In this document: piece after piece, positions 42,418 to 49,761 of the stretch
Numbering within the stretch: the first letter of the stretch is position 1
How the letters are laid out: every line of letters starts with the position of its first letter
Source of the DNA: RGIG426 sp045598065
Lineage (GTDB): Bacteria > Bacillota > Clostridia > Oscillospirales > Acutalibacteraceae
Assembly: GCA_045598065.1 (NCBI GenBank)
Contig: JAZLLJ010000029.1
Coordinates: forward strand, 1-52,396
Direction: 5' to 3'
DNA: 52,396 nt
Position numbers and translations under genes: made by a program
Notes under the pieces: generated by a model
Databases searched by the model: none
Told to the model about the DNA's origin: nothing
The model's input: only the letters and a program-made list of their open reading frames with translations

Positions 42418-44462
42418 GTATATTTAAGCGGCCGCTGTTGGCGGTGGGAGTTTCCGGTTTTACGGCGTTGTGCCTTTGTGTCTGCTTTTCGCTTTCTTTC
42501 GGGACGGCGGCGGCAGTCGTTTGCGCTGTCACGGGCGTTGCCGGCGTGTGGTTTTCCCGTTTTCGCAAAGCAGCGGTATGTTTGCTTTGCGCATCGGTTG
42601 CCGCCGGAATGTTCTTGTTGAATGAAACAACGGTGTATCGTCCGCGAACGGCTTTTGACGGAAAAACGGTGGCGGTGGACGGCATCGTGACTGAAAGCGA
42701 CGGGCTGTACCACGGCGTGTTAGCGGCAACGGTGAAGGTGACGGGTGGAGACCTTCCCACTGACACCAAGCTGTTTATCCGCGTGCCGTTCAACGACCTT
42801 TCGCCGGAGTATGGGGACAAGGTATCCTTTACCGCTGCGCTTGCGTCGGAAACGGCGGAGAAACTTACGTTGTTCGATTCCGCCAAAGCCGACCGCGTGT
42901 TTCTTTCCGGTTGGATTGAGGATGCCAAAGACCTTCGCTTAACGCGAACGGACAGCCGCTCTCTTTTGAAAACCCTTTCTGCCTTGCGGCAGAAAACGGC
43001 GGATGCGCTGCTCGAAGGACTGCCGCAAGACGTGCGGCCGCTCCTTTGTGCTATGTGCCTCGGTGACAAAAGCGCTCTCGACAACGATACTGTTGCGGCA
43101 TTCCGTCAAAGCGGCGTGTCCCATTTGCTGGTCGTTTCGGGATTGCACATGTCGATTGTCGCTTTGGGCGTTTTCGGCCTTTTGCGGAAATGCCGTGTCG
43201 GTCGCCGCGCTTCTTCGGCGGCGGCGCTGATTGCTTTGTGGCTTTTTGCGCTTTTAGTAGGCTTTCATCCGTCAGTGGTGAGAGCGTGCATTTTGAATAC
43301 GTTGGTCCTTTCGGGCAACCTCTTTCACCGCCGCGCCGACGGGCTCAACTCCCTCGGCGGCGGTTTGCTTATTTTGTGGCTTGTCAACCCTTATTGTGTG
43401 TATGATGTGGGATTGTGGTTATCGTTTGGTGCCACGTACGGGCTTTTGCGGTTGCTCCCGTTGATGAACAGGGGATGCAAACGGTGGTTTGTGTGCCATC
43501 CTTTGGGTGTAATGGAACGGCCGGCGCGGTTTGTGGCTTCGTCGCTGTGCGTAACGTTCTCGGCGACACTTCCGATTTTGCCGATTTGCGCGTTGGTGTT
43601 CGGCGAAATCTCGCTTGTTGCGCCGCTGACCAACCTCTTGGCAGTTTTTCCTGCAACGCTGCTTTTGTGGAGCGCTGCCGCCGGATTATTTTTCAAGGTT
43701 TGCTGTCTCGGCTTCTTTGCCGGCGCTTTTCGCTTGATTGCTACGCTTCTCGGTCGCTATCTTTTGTGGATTACCTCGCTTTGCGGCGGTCTTCCCAGTG
43801 CCGTGTGGAATACCGAGGCGCTGTACCGCCGCGTGTGGGTGGTTGTGTCGCTTGTTTTGTGTGTGCTGTTGTGGAAACGGTGGGGCAAAAAGGCGAGCTT
43901 TGCAGGGGTTGCCGGCGCTTTGACGGTGATTGTTTTGCTGTGTACGATGGAAGTGGCGTGGTTAAAAGGCAAAACCCGTCTTATGGTGAAACACGCTTAC
44001 GGCGATACCGCGGTGGTGCTGATACAAGACGAGGAGGCCTGCGTGATTTTGGACGGCGGCAATGCCTGGACAGCCGCCAAAAGCGTGTTGGAAAAAGAAA
44101 AACGGACCGCGGTCGAGGCGGTCGTCATTTTGGATGAATATCGTAAGATTACTCGCAAATGGAACGAGTTTGACGATGCGATAGAGGTAGCGGAATACCG
44201 CCTTATGCGGCCGGAAGATACGACCGCAAAAGAACTGTCCCAAAACGGCGTGCCGGTGGATGTAATGACAGAGCGTTTGCCGATTTTTGACAACGTTTTC
44301 CTTGAAACGGCGGAAAATTCCGTGATGGTGACGTGCGGCGAAGAGAACGTTGTGCTGTGTCCTACCGAAAAGGCAAAAGACTTTTTGCCGCCGCTGTTTC
44401 AAGCGGCAAAATCGTGGATTTATTTCGACGATACGGAAGATTGTTTTTATGTGATGGAATAA
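42414..44462 (+). CDS. comEC: ComEC/Rec2 competence-type membrane protein with degenerate C-terminal domain
   Basis: ComEC forms the DNA-uptake channel in transformable bacteria. This 682-residue version has an N-terminal hydrophobic/OB-like part and the Competence domain with the hallmark SGVSHLLVVSGLHMS (about 233-247) and 8-10 membrane helices. Where the beta-lactamase-like domain should carry a HxHxDH zinc motif, the sequence reads AVVILDEYRKITRKWNEF, with no histidines. That C-terminal domain (about 520-682) therefore looks catalytically dead. No comEA or late-competence genes are nearby. The gene overlaps typA by 4 bp. Confidence 0.87.
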   Translation: MSIFKRPLLAVGVSGFTALCLCVCFSLSFGTAAAVVCAVTGVAGVWFSRFRKAAVCLLCASVAAGMFLLNETTVYRPRTAFDGKTVAVDGIVTESDGLYHGVLAATVKVTGGDLPTDTKLFIRVPFNDLSPEYGDKVSFTAALASETAEKLTLFDSAKADRVFLSGWIEDAKDLRLTRTDSRSLLKTLSALRQKTADALLEGLPQDVRPLLCAMCLGDKSALDNDTVAAFRQSGVSHLLVVSGLHMSIVALGVFGLLRKCRVGRRASSAAALIALWLFALLVGFHPSVVRACILNTLVLSGNLFHRRADGLNSLGGGLLILWLVNPYCVYDVGLWLSFGATYGLLRLLPLMNRGCKRWFVCHPLGVMERPARFVASSLCVTFSATLPILPICALVFGEISLVAPLTNLLAVFPATLLLWSAAAGLFFKVCCLGFFAGAFRLIATLLGRYLLWITSLCGGLPSAVWNTEALYRRVWVVVSLVLCVLLWKRWGKKASFAGVAGALTVIVLLCTMEVAWLKGKTRLMVKHAYGDTAVVLIQDEEACVILDGGNAWTAAKSVLEKEKRTAVEAVVILDEYRKITRKWNEFDDAIEVAEYRLMRPEDTTAKELSQNGVPVDVMTERLPIFDNVFLETAENSVMVTCGEENVVLCPTEKAKDFLPPLFQAAKSWIYFDDTEDCFYVME

Positions 44463-44478
44463 GAAAGGAGTGCGTACA

Positions 44479-45507
44479 GTGGTTTATACGGAAGCTGACT
44501 TAAAGAAACAACTGAAAAACGAATCGCTCAAATCGCTGTACGTGCTGTACGGGGAGGAGAGTTATCTCACCGCCCATTATGCGCAAAAAATCACCTCGCT
44601 CGCGGTCACGGAGGATGAAGCGGATTTCAACTTGGATAAATTGGACGGCGACGTGTCGGCAAATGAGATTGTTGCTGCCGCCGAAACGCTTCCGGCATTT
44701 GCTGAACGCCGCGCGGTGGTGGTGTGTGACTATAATGTGGCGACCGACACCCAAGGCGGTGACGTGTGGGAGGAATTTTTCGAGGATATTCCGGAAACGA
44801 CCGTGTTGATTTTCTGGTATTGCCGCGTGATGCCGGACGGGAAAGCCAAATGGAAAAAATTCCTGTCCGCTGCTCAAAATGTGGGATTTGTGACGGAGTT
44901 TCCGCATCCGTCGGTGAACGAAGCTGCCAAACTTCTTTGCGGCGGTGCGAAAAAACGCGGCTGTGTGCTGTCGGACAAAACCGCCGAACTGCTCGCTACC
45001 CGTTGCGGTACCGATTTGCATACGCTCTTAAATGAACTGGATAAACTTTGCGCTTGCGCCGGACAAGGGGGAGAGATCACCCCGGCGATGGTGACGGCGC
45101 TTTCTCACGAAATGTTGGAAGCACGGGTGTTCGACCTTTCCAAAGCTATTTGGCAGGGAGACGGTGCTCGCGCCCACACGATTTTGCATACGTTGCAAGC
45201 GGATAAAGAAAAAGCCACCGGTGTGTTAGCGGTGCTGTCTTCTTCTTATGCCGACGTATACCGCGCCAAAGTGGCGATGTCCGCAGGCGAACGCCCCGAA
45301 AGTCTTGTGCGCGACTTTGCTTACGGCAAACGGGAATTTGTGCTTCGAAACGCCGGCCGCGATGCCGGACGTGTCAGCCTTTCGACACTGCGGACGTGTA
45401 TTGCGTTGCTCGCAAAGGCGGACACGGCGATGAAATCCTCTTCCATGGACAACTGGTGGATTTTACAGCGTACCGTTGCCGAATTGCTGTTGCACGGTCG
45501 GGGGTGA
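44479..45507 (+). CDS. holA: DNA polymerase III delta subunit
   Basis: Clamp-loader subunit that opens the sliding clamp. The 342-residue sequence has the typical SLYVLYGEESYLTAHYAQKI start, a degenerate AAA+ fold, and the C-terminal collar (RDAGRVSLSTLRTCIALLAKADTAMKS, seen in short blocks). An in-frame GTG at 44470 overlaps the AAGGAG ribosome site (44465-44470); the GTG at 44479 is 8 bases downstream and is preferred. Position after comEC is a frequent Firmicute order. Confidence 0.91.
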   Translation: MVYTEADLKKQLKNESLKSLYVLYGEESYLTAHYAQKITSLAVTEDEADFNLDKLDGDVSANEIVAAAETLPAFAERRAVVVCDYNVATDTQGGDVWEEFFEDIPETTVLIFWYCRVMPDGKAKWKKFLSAAQNVGFVTEFPHPSVNEAAKLLCGGAKKRGCVLSDKTAELLATRCGTDLHTLLNELDKLCACAGQGGEITPAMVTALSHEMLEARVFDLSKAIWQGDGARAHTILHTLQADKEKATGVLAVLSSSYADVYRAKVAMSAGERPESLVRDFAYGKREFVLRNAGRDAGRVSLSTLRTCIALLAKADTAMKSSSMDNWWILQRTVAELLLHGRG

Positions 45508-45511
45508 GCAG

Positions 45512-46099
45512 ATGCTTCACGTTCATGAAGTGGTGGTCGTCGAGGGGAAACACGATGCGGTGAAACTTGCCGCTGTTACCGATGCGACCGTATTCCAAAC
45601 CAACGGGTTTCGCATTTTCAAAGATGCTGATCGGCTTGCACAGTTACGTGCGCTTGCCAAGGTGAAAGGCTGTGTGCTGCTCACTGACAGTGACAGCGCC
45701 GGATTCGTTATTCGCAACTATTTAATCGGCGCTTTACCCGGCATTGCGGTGAAACACGCCTTTATTCCCGAAATCCCCGGCAAAGAAAAGCGCAAATCCT
45801 CGCCCGGAAAAGAGGGGTTGTTGGGTGTCGAAGGAATGGACGAAGAGATACTAAAAAAGGTATTGCTCGCGGCAGGTGCTACGGTGGATGAATCCTCGCA
45901 GCAGGCGGAACCATTTGTGACGAAGGCGCGACTGTTTCAGGATGGGCTTTCCGGTAGGTCGGATGCAGCACAACGCCGTGCGGCGTTTCTAAAACGCTTT
46001 GATTTACCGCAAAAATTGTCCGTTTCGAGGATGATGGAGTTTATCAACACCGCACTTTCCGAAGAGGAATACGAGGCGGCTTTGGAGGAAATTCAATGA
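45512..46099 (+). CDS. rnmV: Ribonuclease M5 (5S rRNA maturase)
   Basis: Toprim-domain endonuclease that trims 5S rRNA precursors in Firmicutes. The 195-residue protein has the toprim glutamate E11 in VVVVEGKHD and the DxD pair D59/D61 in LLTDSDSAG. HAFIPEIPGK and GLLGVEGMDEE parallel the B. subtilis enzyme's HAFLP and GIGVEHAS blocks. The C-terminal helical part (about 140-195) is of the DUF4093 type. Start ATG 45512 follows GGGGTGAG and lies 4 bp after holA; the frame extends upstream but without a site. It overlaps rlmH by 4 bp. Confidence 0.88.
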   Translation: MLHVHEVVVVEGKHDAVKLAAVTDATVFQTNGFRIFKDADRLAQLRALAKVKGCVLLTDSDSAGFVIRNYLIGALPGIAVKHAFIPEIPGKEKRKSSPGKEGLLGVEGMDEEILKKVLLAAGATVDESSQQAEPFVTKARLFQDGLSGRSDAAQRRAAFLKRFDLPQKLSVSRMMEFINTALSEEEYEAALEEIQ

Positions 46100-46578
46100 A
46101 AACCGTAACCGTTCTTTGTGTGGGAAAATTAAAAGAAGCCTACTGGCGAGACGCGGTGGCGGAGTATGAAAAACGGCTTTCCGCGTTTTGTAAGTTTGAT
46201 ATTGTGGAACTGGACGAGTGCCGCTTGCCGGATAATCCGTCGGCGGCGCAAATCGAAAAGGCGCTGGATACCGAGGGAAAAGCGATTTTGGCGAAGATTC
46301 CTGCGGGGGCGGCGGTAGTGCCGCTTTGTATCGAGGGAAAAACACTGTCGTCGCCCGACCTTTCGGCATTGCTCCAAAAATGGGCGGTGGAGGGAAAATC
46401 CAAAACCGTGTTTATCATCGGCAGTTCGTTTGGTTTATCGCCGGAAGTAAAAGCCGCGGCAACCTATCGTCTTTCTATGTCGCCGATGACGTTTCCACAC
46501 CAGTTGGCGCGAGTGATGCTGTGTGAGCAGGTGTATCGCGCAATGCAGATTGAGGCCGGTGGAAAATACCATAAATAG
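46096..46578 (+). CDS. rlmH: 23S rRNA (pseudouridine1915-N3)-methyltransferase RlmH
   Basis: SPOUT methyltransferase acting on the 23S rRNA helix 69 pseudouridine in assembled ribosomes. The 160-residue protein has the family's GKLKEAYWRDAVAEYEKRL start, the knotted SAM site FIIGSSFGLSPEVK, and the end MTFPHQLARVMLCEQVYRAM...GGKYHK. The glycine before SFG is Ser here (GSSFG for the usual GGSFG). The start overlaps rnmV by 4 bp; it ends the typA cluster. Confidence 0.94.
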   Translation: MKTVTVLCVGKLKEAYWRDAVAEYEKRLSAFCKFDIVELDECRLPDNPSAAQIEKALDTEGKAILAKIPAGAAVVPLCIEGKTLSSPDLSALLQKWAVEGKSKTVFIIGSSFGLSPEVKAAATYRLSMSPMTFPHQLARVMLCEQVYRAMQIEAGGKYHK

Positions 46579-46597
46579 TCCTGTTAAGAAATAATAC

Positions 46598-46626
46598 TTG
46601 TCAAATGGGAAAGAATAGTGTATACT
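46598..46626 (+). promoter_or_regulatory. Promoter of the siroheme-synthase-like gene
   Basis: TTGTCA at 46598-46603 and TATACT at 46621-46626 with a 17-bp spacer. It lies 53 bp before the GTG start. Confidence 0.82.
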
Positions 46627-46679
46627 GAACATCACAGAAAACACCACGCTGATTTTCTTTTGGGAAAGGAGGGGACCGC

Positions 46680-47174
46680 GTGGCTTTGGATTTTCCGATT
46701 TTTGTGAGTCTTGAAGACAATACCTGCGTGCTGGTGGGCGGTGGCGAATATAGCGCCGATGCCGCCGAATTGCTGTTGTCCTTCGGCGCGAAAATCACGG
46801 TAATTGCACCCGAACTTTGTCCGCGTCTGCGCGCTATGGACGAGTCCGGCCGCATCCGCCACATTCCCCGAAAATTCTTCCGTGGTGACACCGCCAACTG
46901 TTATCTCTGTGTGGCCGCTTCCGGTGACCGCGCTACCAACATTGCCGTGGCGGTGGAATGTAAAGCTCGCCACGTGCTTGTTAACGTGGAGGAGCCTGCC
47001 GAATACGGCACGATGACTTTGCCGAAAGTTGTGAAAGCTGACGGACTTGTGGGCGGCTTCGCTTCGGATGATGCCGATGCCCTGGAAAACCTGTGTGCGG
47101 CGATGCAGAAAAAGATTCCCGACGTATGGGAACAAAGTGAAACTCGCGCAAAACGTTTGCATTCTGATGATTAA
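46680..47174 (+). CDS. Precorrin-2 dehydrogenase/siroheme synthase-like NAD(P)-binding protein
   Basis: Resembles the N-terminal module of CysG/Met8p/SirC, which oxidises precorrin-2 to sirohydrochlorin. The 164-residue protein starts FPIFVSLEDNTCVLVGGGE, with the nucleotide loop G20-G21-G22 but a GGGEYSADAAELL sequence instead of GGGxVAxRKxxxLL. It also has FASDDADALENLCAAMQKKI near the end. It is shorter than SirC (about 200) and lacks most of the C-terminal dimer/chelatase region. No other tetrapyrrole gene is in the window. Start is GTG with GGAGGGG upstream. Confidence 0.75.
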   Translation: MALDFPIFVSLEDNTCVLVGGGEYSADAAELLLSFGAKITVIAPELCPRLRAMDESGRIRHIPRKFFRGDTANCYLCVAASGDRATNIAVAVECKARHVLVNVEEPAEYGTMTLPKVVKADGLVGGFASDDADALENLCAAMQKKIPDVWEQSETRAKRLHSDD

Positions 47175-47205
47175 AAGGGAGATACACACCGTATCTCCCT
47201 TTTTC
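47173..47205 (+). terminator. Terminator overlapping the stop of the siroheme-like gene
   Basis: AAAAGGGAGATAC (47173-47185), loop ACACC, then GTATCTCCCTTTTT. The stem begins within the TAA stop codon. Confidence 0.92.
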
Positions 47206-47227
47206 TACAAAAACGGAGGAATAGTGT

Positions 47228-47698
47228 ATGATAATCCGCTCGGCAACTCTTTCGGACAGCGAGGGCATTTTGGCTCTGCTTGTGCAGGTCAACAACGTCC
47301 ACGAGGAAAACCGTCCCGATTTGTTTATTAAAGACCAAACCAAATACACCGCCGCGGAATTGGCGGAAATCATAGCGGACAAAAACCGCCCGATTTTTGT
47401 GGCGGTGGATGAAAAGAATGCGGTTCTCGGCTATGCGTTTTGTGTGTTTGAACCGCATACCGCCAACAACAATCTCCGCGATTTTTTAACGCTGTATATC
47501 GACGATATCTGTGTAGACGAGTCCGTTCGAGGAAGCGGCGTGGGCACCGCGCTTTTTGAATACGTGCGCGCGTTTGCCAAAGAGAACGGTGTCTATAATT
47601 TAACCCTTAACGTGTGGGACAAAAACGATGCCGCACAAGCGTTTTATGAAAAATGCGGTTTTCATATCCAAAAATACGGGATGGAAACGATTTTATAA
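47228..47698 (+). CDS. GNAT family N-acetyltransferase
   Basis: Transfers an acetyl group from acetyl-CoA to an unknown amine. The 156-residue protein has a full GNAT fold: the start MIIRSATLSDSEGILALLVQ, motif A DDICVDESVRGSGVGTALFE with the RGSGVG pyrophosphate loop, and motif B WDKNDAAQAFYEKCGFHIQ. The signature resembles general metabolite acetyltransferases rather than RimI. CGGAGGAA precedes ATG. No promoter is evident between the terminator at 47173-47205 and the start, so expression may rely on read-through. Confidence 0.88.
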   Translation: MIIRSATLSDSEGILALLVQVNNVHEENRPDLFIKDQTKYTAAELAEIIADKNRPIFVAVDEKNAVLGYAFCVFEPHTANNNLRDFLTLYIDDICVDESVRGSGVGTALFEYVRAFAKENGVYNLTLNVWDKNDAAQAFYEKCGFHIQKYGMETIL

Positions 47699-47773
47699 TT
47701 TCAAGACATCGATGAAACTTTTTGACAAAAACAACCCTATTTCAGATGAATACACTTTGAGGAGGAAGTATTT

Positions 47774-49306
47774 ATGCCCAAAAAGAAAGTAACTCCGGAA
47801 ATGCGCGCTTCAGCTGTCCAAAAACTGAACGATTTGAGAGCGAAGATGAAGGATGGTGATTTGAAAATCACCAAAGGTTCGCGAGAAGAAAAACAGTTTA
47901 TGGATACCATGCGTGAGATGGCGAAGGCCGGAATGCTGTTAAAGTATGAGGGCGGATCAAACGCAAGAGAAACGGACTTCGTGGGAGAATATGATGAAGG
48001 GTATTCGAATATGTGGGTGTATGACGATGAGACCAAAGCCCCGTATTTCCTGTACTTAAAAGAAGGTAAGATTCACCTGGATACCGAGCGTATGACTTCC
48101 GAAGAGATGCAGAAAGACTTGAAACATATGCATCGCCTGAAGGATACTCCTGATTGGCTGGATAAGCTTTTTGACGTTGTGGAGCGCTTTCTTTTCGGCG
48201 GACGCGGCGAACCGTCTTGCCGGGCTCAGGAGAGAGAAGAAATCCGAGGTGATAGTAAAACCTACAGTCTTTTGAAAGCGGCAGGCTATGAGCCGGAAAA
48301 ATCACAGCGCTTATTAGAGGCGGAACGAGAGGTTGCTGTTGCCACTTATGTTAAAATGATACGTGAGGACGAGTATCAGGCGGATCCCGAAAACAGCATT
48401 AACCCCTATGACCATAAGAACTACTATATCAAGGACGATCCGCTGTATAAGGAACTAATCAAGAGCGATAAATTGGATTCTTTTATGGAAAAAGACGAGG
48501 TGCAACAAGCACTCCAAAGCCTGCGAGAAAGAGATGCAGAGCGCGCTTTTACTGCCGATGACGTGGATCGTGTGCAGTTCTTGGTGGTGCAGGCTTCGAA
48601 GAAAGATGGAATAGAAAACTATTATGATACGTTATGTGCGAAGATGTTTATGGAAATGGACAAAGTGCTGCAAAAAGCGCCCGATGGTATGAAACATCTG
48701 AACGTGCATGATGATCTGCCGGGGATTCACAAAGAGGTTGTAAATGCCCACGATGAAGCTAAAAAGGCTGAACAAGCCGAAAAAGACAAGAATTACGATT
48801 ACGCCGCGGAGGACAAACGCGATATTTTGTTCTACGCCAAGCAATACAAAACCTTGCAGCAAAAGGCGAGCGATAGCGATCTCGGTGTTGTTGAAAAAAT
48901 TAACGTCAAGAACGAACTGGATGATGTGGAATATACGCTTCGTCACATGACGGCAAACGTCATCAGCAAGGAGTTCTTTATGAATCATGTGGCTACGGGC
49001 AAGGCGACGGTGCCGGAGGAATTTTCGGAATACAATTTGAACACCGAGGATGGTTTGCTCGAGGCGTGTGACCGCTTCGAGAAGATGATGAATGGCACGG
49101 ACGTCAACACTCTTCCGCTGATTCCGCAAGCGCTGAATAATTTGGTCGCGGATGAGAACTTTGAGCAAATTGCCGCCTCTTCCGATAAAATGGTCGATGC
49201 GTTTTTCAAAAATTTGAACATGTCGTATGAGGTGCAGCAACAAAACGAGGCGAACATTGAGAATCCCGAGGTTGTCAATGAGGCTTCTATGGGTGTTCCG
49301 ACCTAA
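47774..49306 (+). CDS. Uncharacterised soluble 510-residue protein
   Basis: I recognise no family. The protein has no signal peptide or membrane helix, is strongly charged (rich in Lys, Glu, Asp and Met), and is predicted mostly helical. A coiled-coil-prone stretch (about 325-375) includes AHDEAKKAEQAEKDKNYDY. A short globular-looking part near residues 65-100 (NMWVYDDETKAPYFLYLKEG) may be beta structure. It has few cysteines and no obvious catalytic motif. GAGGAGGAAG gives a strong ribosome site. The only promoter trace is TTGACA at 47722 with a poor -10. It is closed by its own terminator, so it is a monocistronic accessory-type gene. Confidence 0.8.
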   Translation: MPKKKVTPEMRASAVQKLNDLRAKMKDGDLKITKGSREEKQFMDTMREMAKAGMLLKYEGGSNARETDFVGEYDEGYSNMWVYDDETKAPYFLYLKEGKIHLDTERMTSEEMQKDLKHMHRLKDTPDWLDKLFDVVERFLFGGRGEPSCRAQEREEIRGDSKTYSLLKAAGYEPEKSQRLLEAEREVAVATYVKMIREDEYQADPENSINPYDHKNYYIKDDPLYKELIKSDKLDSFMEKDEVQQALQSLRERDAERAFTADDVDRVQFLVVQASKKDGIENYYDTLCAKMFMEMDKVLQKAPDGMKHLNVHDDLPGIHKEVVNAHDEAKKAEQAEKDKNYDYAAEDKRDILFYAKQYKTLQQKASDSDLGVVEKINVKNELDDVEYTLRHMTANVISKEFFMNHVATGKATVPEEFSEYNLNTEDGLLEACDRFEKMMNGTDVNTLPLIPQALNNLVADENFEQIAASSDKMVDAFFKNLNMSYEVQQQNEANIENPEVVNEASMGVPT

Positions 49307-49312
49307 AACAAC

Positions 49313-49359
49313 AAAAAAAGAGCGCAGGGAATCTTTTGTGAACCCTGTGCTCTTTTTTT
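49313..49359 (+). terminator. Bidirectional terminator between the orphan gene and ylmC
   Basis: AAAAAAAGAGCGCAGGG (49313-49329) pairs with CCCTGTGCTCTTTTTTT (49343-49359), with one G-U pair and a 13-base loop. A- and T-runs on both sides let it serve both convergent genes. Confidence 0.92.
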
Positions 49360-49658
49360 CATTTGGAGAATACCCCTTTGAGCAAGTCGCGGCGTTGCTT
49401 TTTGAGTTTTTCTTCCGGCGAAAGGGGACGGGAAACGAGAATGGTCTCTTCTCCGATGATTTCGATTTCCCTCCAAGGAATAACAATGTCGTCTTCGTGG
49501 CCGAACAACCCCAAAAACTTCGGTCGCCCGAAAATCACTAAGGCGGTGAGTTGGGCATTGCCCGTGTCCACTTCCACGTCATCCACACATCCGAGGCGGC
49601 TTCCGTCGCAGACGTTAATGACTTCTTTATCGTGTAAATTGGCAATACGGCACAGCAT
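49359..49658 (-). CDS. ylmC: YlmC/YmxH family PRC-barrel protein
   Basis: Small PRC-barrel protein of a family linked to sporulation in Bacillus and Clostridia; exact role unknown. The 99-residue sequence has NVCDGSRLGCVDDVEVD, LTALVIFGRPKFLGLFG and the EDDIVIPWREIEIIGEETIL strand-turn blocks that define the family. On the minus strand AAGGAGG lies 8 bases before ATG 49658; a TTG at 49664 is only 2 bases from it and is rejected. It is divergent from the O-antigen-ligase-like gene. Confidence 0.9.
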   Translation of the reverse strand: MLCRIANLHDKEVINVCDGSRLGCVDDVEVDTGNAQLTALVIFGRPKFLGLFGHEDDIVIPWREIEIIGEETILVSRPLSPEEKLKKQRRDLLKGVFSK

Positions 49659-49687
49659 AGACAAGTCCTCCTTTTTTTCTATTTCTA

Positions 49688-49716
49688 TTGCAATTTGTGA
49701 AAGAATATGCTATACT
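49688..49716 (+). promoter_or_regulatory. Promoter of the O-antigen-ligase-like gene
   Basis: TTGCAA at 49688-49693 and TATACT at 49711-49716 with a 17-bp spacer ending in TGC. Confidence 0.84.
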
Positions 49717-49761
49717 GACGTAAAATATACCACATTTTGTATAGGAAGGAGGAATGTCCCG

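Noticed and set aside
49363..49761. Long N-terminal extension of the O-antigen-ligase-like protein
   Set aside because: It would read through antisense ylmC and the gene's own promoter; the ATG at 49762 has a strong ribosome site.
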